This document shows positions 17,101-24,421 of a stretch of 64,000 nucleotides of DNA, one piece after another. How positions within the stretch are numbered: the first letter of the stretch is position 1; each line of letters begins with the position of its first letter. The translations under genes were made by a program, and so were the position numbers. The DNA is from JASTVH01 sp042862465 (GTDB lineage: Bacteria; Pseudomonadota; Gammaproteobacteria; Pseudomonadales; Oleiphilaceae). The notes under the pieces are model-generated. The model saw only the letters and a list, made by a program, of their open reading frames with translations, searched no databases and was not told the DNA's origin. The stretch lies in NCBI GenBank assembly GCA_042862465.1, contig JASTVH010000001.1:310001-374000 (forward strand), written 5' to 3'.

Positions 17101-18042
17101 CTACTGGAACAGCTGGAAGGGCGCTCCGAGCAAGCCCTCGCCGAGCGCGAGTCCACCCCCTCGGAAACGGAGGTGGAGGACGCGGTCCATCGGGCGTGGG
17201 ATTTTGAACGGTTGCCGGAAACCCGGGAAATCGACCAGGGCGGGGTAACGGTTCGTGTTTATCCCGGACTGGAAGACACCGGCGACGGTGCGCGGGACAG
17301 CCAGTGGCTCGATCCGGAGACTGCCCGGGAAGCAACCCGCCAGGCCCAGGCGCGACTGGCGCTCAATGCACTGGGCAATAGCCTGGAAGGTGTCGAAAAG
17401 CGTATTCCTCATTTCAAGGACAGTGCTTTGCTGTTCGCCCCAATTGGCCAGAAGCGGGCACTTCTTGATGACTTCCTGATGGCCGCGGCGAAGCAGCATT
17501 TTCTGGGAGATCAGGCGTTGCCCCGGGACAAGGCAGCGTTCGAAGAACGGCTCCAGGCGCGCCGGGGTGATTTCTCCACTACGCTGGAGCAACTTGGGGA
17601 ACTGTTGCACCGGATCCTGCGTCGCCATCACCAGTTGAAAAAGGGCCTGAAAGGGAATGTGCCCCTGTCGTTGGCGGCCAGCCTGTCGGATCTCAAATTC
17701 CAGCTGGCCAATCTCGTGTACCCCGGCTTCCTGAGTCAGACGCCTCCGCAATGGCTTGAGCATTTTCCGCGCTATCTGGAGGCGGCGGAAATACGGCTGG
17801 AGAAAATGCCCCGGGAAATGGGACGAGAGCGCGAATTCCTGCACGAATTCCAGCCACGCTGGGACCGTTACGCGGAGCGCAAGCAGCAGTTCCAGCGCCA
17901 GGGTGTTACGGATGAGGAACTCGAGCAGTATCGGTGGATGCTGGAGGAATACCGGGTGTCGTTCTTTGCCCAGCAGCTGGGCACGGCGCTCTCCGTGTCA
18001 CCCCAGCGTCTCGACCGGCAGTGGGAAAAGGTCCGGGTGTGA
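14146..18042 (+). CDS. hrpA: ATP-dependent RNA helicase HrpA
   Basis: 1298 aa, the normal size for HrpA (about 1300). DEAH-box helicase that acts on RNA, linked in E. coli to rescue of stalled or collided ribosomes and fimbrial mRNA processing. Walker A is GETGSGKTTQLP (from residue 94), the DEAH box is at about 191-194, the SAT motif (ITSATIE) and motif VI region (QRKGRCGRVAPG) follow. The C-terminal half carries the OB-fold and DUF3418 regions typical of the long HrpA form. ATG 14146 follows GGAAAG. It is monocistronic as far as seen. Confidence 0.96.
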   Translation: MTDHTDNWADHIRHQLAVCRQREAARIIRRLGKKHLSEKDRADVESWLEAGKAGYDRRAAQQVHIEYPQQLPVSERVEDIARALSEHQVVIVAGETGSGKTTQLPKICLEAGRGRRGLIGHTQPRRLAARSVTHRLAEELQVEGSRQVGLKIRFTDQTDEDSLVKVMTDGILLAEIGHDRFLDQYDTLIIDEAHERSLNIDFIMGYLKRLLPKRPDLKIIITSATIEVDRFSAFFEKAPVIEVSGRIYPVDVRYRPLAGGAEDDDMSWPTAIEACVDEIEQHEREASKPPGDILVFLPGEREIRQVSKSLRHANLRHTEVLPLYARLSSAEQQRVFQPHKGRRIVLSTNVAETSLTVPGIRYVIDTGLARLSRYSVRSKIQRLPIEPVSQASANQRKGRCGRVAPGICFRLYDEADFLSRPEYTDPEILRTNLASVILQMAVLGLGEVKKFPFLDAPENKQVNDGYKLLEELAAVTHQRKLTATGRKMAKMPIDPRLARMLMEADEMDCLAEVLVITAGLSVQDPRERPADKQQAADQQHAEYRDKQSDFKTLLNLWEFYEEQRQSLSQNQLRRLCQKRFLNYMRMREWRDVHRQLTLLARDNQLRLNKDAASYEAVHQAVLSGLLGQIAVKQEKREYLGTRNRKLTLFPGSGVIKSAPKWIMAAEIVETSRVFARMVGGIQPDWIEPLAGHLVKRHHFEPHWERKRGQVVAFERVNLYGLDIVARRKINYAKIAPQETRELFIRRALVEGDYDTRAPFVDHNKALVASVEAIEDKTRRRDLLVDDEELFRFYDERLPQDIVSARHFERWWKDCSDAQLAELELTREQLLNQEPGQATEVAYPDELEWQGIRYRLTYRFEPGAPDDGVTLTVPLMALKQVPVHRIEWLVPGLLEEKAQQLVRSLPKALRRNFVPVPDFVGAALNNLTPCNEPLTRKLGEQLERMTGVRIPEDAWSADQIEPYLRMNVRVVDRQGKVQAEGRDIHRLLEQLEGRSEQALAERESTPSETEVEDAVHRAWDFERLPETREIDQGGVTVRVYPGLEDTGDGARDSQWLDPETAREATRQAQARLALNALGNSLEGVEKRIPHFKDSALLFAPIGQKRALLDDFLMAAAKQHFLGDQALPRDKAAFEERLQARRGDFSTTLEQLGELLHRILRRHHQLKKGLKGNVPLSLAASLSDLKFQLANLVYPGFLSQTPPQWLEHFPRYLEAAEIRLEKMPREMGREREFLHEFQPRWDRYAERKQQFQRQGVTDEELEQYRWMLEEYRVSFFAQQLGTALSVSPQRLDRQWEKVRV

Positions 18043-18157
18043 GACTATTGTCCCCCGGTCAATCCAGAAAGTACTGTGTTACTATTCGCCCATTAAACCC
18101 TTTCAGGGCAATGCCCGGGTGGGGCAGCGTCCATTCCAATCAGCAATGGGGTAGCCT

Positions 18158-19279
18158 GTGTCCAAAGCGGTGATTAGCGCAACCGGCCTGTTCACGCCGC
18201 CGGAGTTTATCGACAACGACGAACTGGTCGAAGCCTTCAATACCTATGTCGAGCGCTACAATGCGTCTCATGCCGATGCCATCGAACGTGGCGAACTCGA
18301 ACCCTTGCAGCCCTCGTCGTCAGCCTTCATTGAAAAGGCTTCCGGCATCAAACGTCGTCATGTGATGGACCGTGCCGGCATTCTCGATCCCGAGCGCCTG
18401 CGTCCCTTCATTCCCGAGCGTTCCAACGACGAGCCCAGTATCCAGTGCGAAATGTCCGTGGCCGCGGCTGAGGAAGCCCTGGGAAGGGCGGGCGTTTCTG
18501 GCTCGCAAGTGGATGCGGTGATCGTGGCCTGTTCCAATCTGCAGCGGCCTTATCCGGCGGTTGCGGTCGAAGTTCAGGACGCCCTGGGCATTGATGGCTT
18601 TGCCTATGACATGAACGTGGCCTGCAGTTCCGCCACCTTTGGCCTGCAGGCAGCCGCGAATGCCATCGACAGCGGATCCGCGGATCGTGTGCTGGTGGTT
18701 AATCCCGAGATTTGCTCAGCACATCTGAATTTCCGGGATCGCGACAGTCATTTCATCTTTGGTGATGCCTGCACCGCCCTGCTGGTTGAGCGGGAAGATC
18801 TGGTGGAAGCCGGTCAGGGTTTCGAGATCCTCGGTACCCGGCTCAAGACCCGTTTCTCCAACAATATCCGCAATAATTTTGGTTTCCTGAACCGTTGCGA
18901 TGAGTCCGGTATCGGCCAGCCGGACAAACTCTTCGTCCAGCAAGGGCGGAAAGTGTTCAAGGAAGTGTCCCCGCTGGTGGCCGAGCTGATTCAGGGGCAC
19001 CTGGCCAGTCTCGATCTGGCGGTTACCGACCTCAAGCGGATGTGGTTGCACCAGGCGAATCTGAACATGAACCTGTTGATCGCCAAACGGGTGCTGGGGC
19101 GCGAGCCCACCGAACAGGAGGCGCCGGTGATCCTCGATGAATACGCCAACACCAGTTCCGCCGGTTCGATCATCGCCTTCCACCAGTATCATGAGGACTT
19201 CGGCGCCGGAGATATGGGTGTGATCTGCTCCTTCGGCGCCGGCTATTCGGTAGGCAATGTGGTGGTCAGGAAGCGCTGA
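18158..19279 (+). CDS. beta-ketoacyl-ACP synthase III-like protein
   Basis: 373 aa, GTG start after GGGG. Thiolase-fold condensing enzyme with the FabH-type triad: Cys156 in NVACSSATFG, His298 in HQANLNMN and Asn331 in NTSSAGS. It is longer than FabH (about 320) because of an N-terminal insertion (residues about 20-60), as in the group annotated as beta-ketoacyl-ACP synthase III in pseudomonads (PA3286 type), which can shunt beta-oxidation acyl-CoAs into fatty-acid synthesis. The convergent hotdog thioesterase gene ends 8 bp away. No fab genes are adjacent, so it is probably not the main FabH. Enzyme class firm, substrate inferred. Confidence 0.88.
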   Translation: MSKAVISATGLFTPPEFIDNDELVEAFNTYVERYNASHADAIERGELEPLQPSSSAFIEKASGIKRRHVMDRAGILDPERLRPFIPERSNDEPSIQCEMSVAAAEEALGRAGVSGSQVDAVIVACSNLQRPYPAVAVEVQDALGIDGFAYDMNVACSSATFGLQAAANAIDSGSADRVLVVNPEICSAHLNFRDRDSHFIFGDACTALLVEREDLVEAGQGFEILGTRLKTRFSNNIRNNFGFLNRCDESGIGQPDKLFVQQGRKVFKEVSPLVAELIQGHLASLDLAVTDLKRMWLHQANLNMNLLIAKRVLGREPTEQEAPVILDEYANTSSAGSIIAFHQYHEDFGAGDMGVICSFGAGYSVGNVVVRKR

Positions 19280-19287
19280 GAAGCTCT

Positions 19288-19695
19288 TCACTCATAGGCT
19301 GCGAGCGACCGCAGTTTGTCCGGCAGCGGCTTGGATTGCCGAGTACCGTGATCAAACCAGACAATCTTGGCATAGCCTTCACAATAGAGCGTGCCATCTT
19401 GTCCCACCACCTCGTGGAACGTTTCCAGGCTGGAGCGACCGGCTTTGCCGGTGTAAGTGCGCACTTCCACGTCGTTGGGGTAGTTCAGCTCCCGCACGAA
19501 GGTGGCACCGGTGGTCACGATGATGGGATCTTCGTCGTTGCCATCAACGGTCAGCCCCAGTTCATTGAGCCATTCCACGCGGGCCTCTTCAAAAAAGCGG
19601 AAATAAACCGTATTGTTCACGTGTCCGTAAGCATCCATGTCACCCCAGCGGAGCGAAAGGGATTTGCTGAATACATGACGACGCTGCTCTGACAT
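19288..19695 (-). CDS. acyl-CoA thioesterase, 4HBT-type hotdog
   Basis: 135 aa. The signature RWGDMDAYGHVNNTVYFRFFEEAR is that of the YbgC/FadM group: the Asp in WGDMDAYGHVNN is the catalytic acid. It hydrolyses acyl-CoA to free acid and CoA in the cytoplasm. It is convergent with the KAS III-like gene. AGGAG lies just upstream of the start (minus strand, TCACAGGAGAAGTTC). Substrate length cannot be read from the sequence. Confidence 0.9.
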   Translation of the reverse strand: MSEQRRHVFSKSLSLRWGDMDAYGHVNNTVYFRFFEEARVEWLNELGLTVDGNDEDPIIVTTGATFVRELNYPNDVEVRTYTGKAGRSSLETFHEVVGQDGTLYCEGYAKIVWFDHGTRQSKPLPDKLRSLAAYE

Positions 19696-19766
19696 GAACT
19701 TCTCCTGTGATTGAGCGGTGGCGGAATTGTTCTGAAGTCACAGGGGATTTGCAATAGTAGGAAGGG

Positions 19767-19815
19767 CCTAGTGTACTGTCTGATAAGGTGGTTTTATATC
19801 AGACAGTACACTAGG
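19767..19815. promoter_or_regulatory. 19-bp perfect inverted repeat upstream of mlaA
   Basis: CCTAGTGTACTGTCTGATA (19767-19785) is repeated exactly in inverse orientation at 19797-19815, with an 11-nt spacer (AGGTGGTTTTA). It ends 33 bp before the mlaA start and 71 bp from the start of the divergent thioesterase gene. Length and perfection suit either a TetR-type operator pair (the GTACTGTCTGA core looks like such sites) or a folded RNA hairpin; there is no T-run, so a simple terminator is unlikely. Confidence 0.6.
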
Positions 19816-19848
19816 GTCCGTACACAACGTGGTAGCCCGGAATCAACG

Positions 19849-20580
19849 ATGACAATCCGAACAACAAGCATGGCGAGCCTGGCGCTCGCTTTTTTTATCG
19901 CCGGCGCGGCTCAGGCTGCCTCAACGCCCAAGAAGAACCCGGATCCCTGGGAATCGTTCAATCGCCAGATCTTCCAGTTCAACGATACGGTGGACACCTA
20001 CGTTGCCAAACCCCTGGCCAAGGGCTATCGCTGGATAACCCCCAGCCTGGTGGACCAGTGCATCACCAATTTTTTCAGCAACATCGGTGAAGTCACCACC
20101 CTGTTCAATACCGCCTTCCAGGCCAAACCCGATGCCTTCCTGACCACTACCGGACGCATCGTGTTCAACACCACCTTCGGCATTGCCGGCCTGTTTGACG
20201 TGGCCACCTATATGGATCTGCCCGCCCAAAATGAGGATTTTGGCCAGACTCTGGGGTACTGGGGGCTGGATACAGGGCCGTACATTGTGTTGCCTTTTCT
20301 TGGGCCGTCAAGCGTCAGGGACGCCGGCGGCCTTGGCGTGGACTACGCTTTGCCGGGTCCCTGGGACCAGGTGGAATCACCGGATGTGTATTATGCCCGC
20401 GGCACCGAAGCTATCGACCGCCGAGCGGATCTGATACCAGCGGAACGGGGTATTACCGGCGAAAAATACAGCTTCGTGCGCAATGCCTATCTGCAGCGGC
20501 GTGAGTATCTGGTCAAGGATGGCAAGGTTTCTGATCCTTTCACGAGTAATGATGAGGATCTGATGCTTGAAGATTTTTGA
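19849..20580 (+). CDS. mlaA: MlaA (VacJ) family outer-membrane lipid asymmetry protein
   Basis: 243 aa from ATG 19849; the frame runs further upstream through the inverted repeat, but only this start gives a signal peptide. Family hallmarks: DPWESFNRQIFQFNDTVDTYVAKPLAKGYRWITP near the N-terminus, NIGEVTTLFN, and GQTLGYWGLDTGPYIVLPFLGPSSVRD. MlaA removes phospholipids from the outer leaflet and passes them to the Mla pathway. Unlike E. coli MlaA, no lipobox Cys is present: the signal peptide ends in AAQA, a signal peptidase I site after residue 23. The mla transport operon is not in the window. Confidence 0.9.
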   Translation: MTIRTTSMASLALAFFIAGAAQAASTPKKNPDPWESFNRQIFQFNDTVDTYVAKPLAKGYRWITPSLVDQCITNFFSNIGEVTTLFNTAFQAKPDAFLTTTGRIVFNTTFGIAGLFDVATYMDLPAQNEDFGQTLGYWGLDTGPYIVLPFLGPSSVRDAGGLGVDYALPGPWDQVESPDVYYARGTEAIDRRADLIPAERGITGEKYSFVRNAYLQRREYLVKDGKVSDPFTSNDEDLMLEDF

Positions 20581-20799
20581 GTGAGCCTGATCAGCACTAC
20601 CGGATTACGCTAACCTCTTATTATATGGATGCATTCCCTGCGTAGTGTTTCACATACAAGTCCTCAAAAAAAAGTTATAAAGCCTCAATGTAAATGTGAG
20701 TTAAAGTGCGTCGGCGCGCTGGGAACGCTCTGTGAAGTTACGGCACCCACAAGCGATCTAATATAACTTCAATATTGATTTTAATAATTCGTTGGTGTT
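20581..20799. other. AT-rich spacer before the TPR-sulfotransferase gene
   Basis: About 220 bp, clearly richer in A and T than the surroundings, from near 20610 on. No gene seen. It has several A/T tracts (CTCTTATTATATGG; CTCAAAAAAAAG; TAATATAACTTCAATATTGATTTTAATAATT region) that could hold a promoter, but no single -35/-10 pair stands out. The change in base composition begins here and continues through the next gene. Confidence 0.5.
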
Positions 20800-22716
20800 A
20801 TGGGCAATAAAGTACAGGTATCTCTCGAGCAGGCACTTCAGCACGCGGAAGTCTGTGTTGAAAAGGGTTTATTTGCCGAAGCAAAAAAAACCTATGTTGC
20901 AATATTGAAAAAGGTTCCAAACAATGGTCGGGCGCTACAGGGACTGCAGGTTATCGAAAAAAAGCGTGGTGACTTGAATAGCCCGGCATTGAAGAAGGCT
21001 GTTAAGCATTTAACCGATATGTATCGGGCGGCGCAGTATAAAGAGGTGGTTAACGAGGGAGAGCGATATTTAAAGAGCAATCCTAGTGCTGTAGTTATAT
21101 ATAATATCATTGGAATGGCGCACAAAGCCCTGAGGCATTATGATGAGGCGATTAGTTATTTTAATGTCGCCATAAAGCATCAACCGGAATCCGCGGAACT
21201 ATTTAATAATGTTGCGCTGGCATATAAGGAGAAGGGCGAGCTCTCCAAATCGGCCGACTACTGCTCAAAATCACTCGCGTTAGATCCTCAATATAAAAAG
21301 GCCCATAATACATTAGGCAGCATTCTGTACCAGCGGGAACATTATCATCGCGCAGTGGCATGCTACCGACGGGCTCTGGACATCGATCCAGACTACTATG
21401 AAGCCAAAATCAATCTTGCAAATAGCCTGGTTCAACTTGAGGAATACGAAGAAGCATTTACAATTTTTGAAGAATTGTTAAGCCAGAACGACCAGTCTGC
21501 TGACGTGTATTATTATTATGGTTTGGGGTTGGTCGATAAGGGCGAGATAGAAAAGGGCGTAGAGTATCTTGGTCGATCTGTCCAAATACACGCGAATTAC
21601 TATGAGGCTTTGCACCAAATTGGGATCATCAGGCAGGACATGGGAGATTTTGACGCGGCCACAGAGAGTTTTGAAAAGACCATACAATACAATCCGGAAT
21701 TCGGTCCCGCTTATCGAATTCTCGCGCGAATGAAAAAAGGACGCCTTACCCCTTCGTTTATTGAAGAGATGGAAAGGCTCTACGCCAATCCAGAGACATC
21801 GGAATACGATCGAATGCATCTCGCATTTGCCCTAAGTGAAGTAGAGTTTGCACAAGGAAACGCAGCAGAGGCGATGCAGTACCTCGCTGAAGGCAGCGCC
21901 AGCAGGATAAAGCAAACGGATTACTCTATAGAGCAAGAAGAAGATCTCTTTAGAGCAATCAAAAAATCATTTAGCGGTAAAAAATACGGTGATCTCCCAA
22001 AATATAAAAACAAATCGGATATAAGTCCTGTTTTTATTGTGGGTATGCCGCGCTCTGGCACTACATTGGTTGAGCAGATTTTATCCTCGCATTCGAAGGT
22101 GGATGGGGCAGGTGAATTGACCGTCATGTCAAATGCCATGGATAAATATGGCTTACCTGACAGTGAAGAGGGCGCCCAGACAGTATTTGATTCAATCAGA
22201 AAGTACTACCTTGATGCCCTCGCGTCTTATGGGGAGGGGCCCTTCATAACGGATAAGTTGCCCCATAATTTCAGGTGGTTGGGTATCATCATTAATGCCC
22301 TGCCAGAAGCAAGGATTATCCATGTGAGGCGTGATCCGATTGCGACTTGCTGGTCGAATTACAAGAACTTTTTCCCCGCCGTTGGAATGACGTACTCGTT
22401 TGACCTGGAGGATGTGGCCAGATATTACAAGTTGTATGAAGACCTTATGGCTTTCTGGCATGAGTTATATCCAGGAAAAATCTATGATCTGGATTATGAG
22501 GCGCTGACGGAAAATCAGGAAAGCGAAACGAAAAAAATGTTGCAACATTTAGGGCTGGATTGGGAGGATTCAGTTCTGGAGTTCCACAAAAATGATCGTG
22601 CTGTTAAAACGGCATCCAACCTGCAGGTTCGTAAAAAAATGTACAAGGGCAGCTCCGAGGCCTGGAGGGAGTATGAGGAATGGCTGCAACCCATGATAAA
22701 GATTCTTGAGCAATAG
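20800..22716 (+). CDS. TPR protein with C-terminal sulfotransferase domain
   Basis: 638 aa. The N-terminal about 330 residues are TPRs (YNIIGMAHKALRHYDEAISY, NNVALAYKEKGELSKSADYC, HNTLGSILYQREHYHRAVAC and others). The C-terminal part is a PAPS-dependent sulfotransferase: the 5'-phosphosulfate loop PVFIVGMPRSGTTLVEQIL begins at residue 410, and the 3'-phosphate motif HVRRDPIATCWSNY at 508-521. No signal peptide, so cytoplasmic. The architecture is common in environmental bacteria; the acceptor (a protein, sugar or polysaccharide) is unknown. Codons are rich in AAT, ATT, AAA and GTT, unlike the GC-rich neighbours, which suggests horizontal transfer. No other sulfation genes are next to it, though cysH and cysB lie 12 kb away. 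Confidence 0.85.
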   Translation: MGNKVQVSLEQALQHAEVCVEKGLFAEAKKTYVAILKKVPNNGRALQGLQVIEKKRGDLNSPALKKAVKHLTDMYRAAQYKEVVNEGERYLKSNPSAVVIYNIIGMAHKALRHYDEAISYFNVAIKHQPESAELFNNVALAYKEKGELSKSADYCSKSLALDPQYKKAHNTLGSILYQREHYHRAVACYRRALDIDPDYYEAKINLANSLVQLEEYEEAFTIFEELLSQNDQSADVYYYYGLGLVDKGEIEKGVEYLGRSVQIHANYYEALHQIGIIRQDMGDFDAATESFEKTIQYNPEFGPAYRILARMKKGRLTPSFIEEMERLYANPETSEYDRMHLAFALSEVEFAQGNAAEAMQYLAEGSASRIKQTDYSIEQEEDLFRAIKKSFSGKKYGDLPKYKNKSDISPVFIVGMPRSGTTLVEQILSSHSKVDGAGELTVMSNAMDKYGLPDSEEGAQTVFDSIRKYYLDALASYGEGPFITDKLPHNFRWLGIIINALPEARIIHVRRDPIATCWSNYKNFFPAVGMTYSFDLEDVARYYKLYEDLMAFWHELYPGKIYDLDYEALTENQESETKKMLQHLGLDWEDSVLEFHKNDRAVKTASNLQVRKKMYKGSSEAWREYEEWLQPMIKILEQ

Positions 22717-22846
22717 CCCTTTGCCTGTGTGCTTCGTTTCGCTACGGGGGGGAAGCATTGTCCCGGTCACTGGCCGCGGGCAACGTTCCAGTCTTTAGAC
22801 TATGTTAAAGAGTATGGTTTAACGGTTGCCCTCAACGTGGAACGAT

Positions 22847-24310
22847 ATGGGAAGCAAAATAAGCAAGTACCGCAAAATGCTCGCCGAGGCGCCCAACTAC
22901 GAGACCTGGAAAGCGGCGGCGCTGGAGCTTGATTACCTGGAAAACAGGGTCGACTGGAAAGAGGCGTTTGCTTCCGATCTCTATAATTACCGCTTGATCT
23001 TCGACCGTCTCAACGAACTACGGCAATACCATCAGCAGCACAATCACCAGGATTTGCGGCGGGCGCTGCGAGAGGGGCTTCATCATGACCTGGGAAACAT
23101 GGGGGATGAACGCCTCTACCAACAGTGCCATGTCGGCACCAAGCACCTGATTGAAGAATACGTCAATCAGGTCTGCGACTCCCTCAATTACCTCTGCGAC
23201 ACCGATATCGAAGACTTCCCCCTGCCCGATAAGCTCGAGTTCTTCAAAGACACGCTGTTGAGTTACGGGCGTCCGGCCTTGCTGCTCAGTGGTGGAGCAA
23301 CGTTGGGATTGTTTCATCTCGGTGTGATCAAGTGTCTTTGGGAGCGGGGGCTGCTGCCCCAGGTGATTGCAGGCTCCAGCGTTGGCGCCATTATCGCCGG
23401 CATGCTTGGCACCCATACCGATGCGGAAGTGCCGCAGATGCTTGATCCGGAAAAGCATAACCTCAAGGCCTGGCGCTGGAGGGGGCTGCTGAGCGCGATG
23501 CGCGGCAAAGGCCTGATGGATCAGTCGGCGCTGGAGCGGTGTTTGCGCGCCAATATCGGTGAGTACACCTTTGAAGAAGCCTTTGAGCGCACCGGCCGGT
23601 CGATCAATATCAGTGTTTCGCCGGTACATGAACACCAAAAGGCACGCTTGCTGAGCGGCTACACCTCCCCCTATCTGATGGTGTGGAGTGCTGCACTGGC
23701 ATCGGCTGCGGTGCCCATGGTGTTTCCTCCCGTCAAACTGATGAAGCGGGACTCTGGGGGGAATCTGGTGCCGTATATGCCGCGACTGCGTTTTGTGGAT
23801 GGCTCCGTGGTGAGTGATTTGCCCATTGAGAGGCTGATGCACCTGTATGACGTTAATTTCACCCTGGTCAGCCAAACCAACCCTCATGTAGTACCGTTCA
23901 TGCGGTTTGCCAGCCATCAGCAGGGTGGAGGCCTGTTCCGCTTGCCGGGGCAGCTCCTGAAATCAGAAATCCAGTTCCATGGTCGGGGCATTTTCGACTT
24001 TCTGCGCACCCGGGCTCGGCCCGAGCTGCTGAGGCAGATGTCCGGTCAGGCCTACACCATCCTCGCTCAGCGTTATTACGGCGATGTGACCATCGCGCCG
24101 CATTACAAGTGGTCCCATTATCGACGAATGCTCTCCAACCCTACACCGGAGCTGGTGCGCCAGTTGATGTTGGAGGGGGAGCGCGCAACCTGGCCGCACA
24201 TATCCCGCATCCGGACCCACGCCAAGATTTCGGACACCCTCGAGCGGTGCATCAAGCGCCTCAAAGAGCGCACCCGCAATCGCCGCGCCGACATACGCGT
24301 GATCGCCTGA
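22847..24310 (+). CDS. patatin-like phospholipase with DUF3336 N-terminus
   Basis: 487 aa from ATG 22847; a TTG at 22826 in the same frame is less likely. The N-terminal about 140 residues (WKAAALELDYLENRVDWKEAFASDLYNYRLI) are the DUF3336 region found in triacylglycerol-lipase-like patatins. The catalytic part has the oxyanion loop GGATLGLFHLG (from residue 149), the nucleophile elbow GSSVG with Ser178, and Asp318 in FVDGSVVSDLP, giving a Ser-Asp dyad. No signal peptide. The family acts on lipids such as triacylglycerol or phospholipid. Base composition is back to the high GC of the host here. Stands alone between the sulfotransferase and gspA. Confidence 0.88.
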   Translation: MGSKISKYRKMLAEAPNYETWKAAALELDYLENRVDWKEAFASDLYNYRLIFDRLNELRQYHQQHNHQDLRRALREGLHHDLGNMGDERLYQQCHVGTKHLIEEYVNQVCDSLNYLCDTDIEDFPLPDKLEFFKDTLLSYGRPALLLSGGATLGLFHLGVIKCLWERGLLPQVIAGSSVGAIIAGMLGTHTDAEVPQMLDPEKHNLKAWRWRGLLSAMRGKGLMDQSALERCLRANIGEYTFEEAFERTGRSINISVSPVHEHQKARLLSGYTSPYLMVWSAALASAAVPMVFPPVKLMKRDSGGNLVPYMPRLRFVDGSVVSDLPIERLMHLYDVNFTLVSQTNPHVVPFMRFASHQQGGGLFRLPGQLLKSEIQFHGRGIFDFLRTRARPELLRQMSGQAYTILAQRYYGDVTIAPHYKWSHYRRMLSNPTPELVRQLMLEGERATWPHISRIRTHAKISDTLERCIKRLKERTRNRRADIRVIA

Positions 24311-24327
24311 AATCGCCCCTGGTTTTA

Positions 24328-24357
24328 ATGACAGGGCAGGGGCGCAGTCGCTATCAT
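24328..24357 (+). promoter_or_regulatory. candidate promoter for gspAB
   Basis: ATGACA (24328-24333) and TATCAT (24352-24357) are separated by 18 bp and lie about 65 bp before the gspA start. Reasonable sigma-70-like match; unproven. Confidence 0.35.
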
Positions 24358-24421
24358 AGTGCCTGTCCGTTCGAGTCCGGACGGCAGTTAACAGCCCTGG
24401 ATGCCCTGTCCCTGGAAGATC

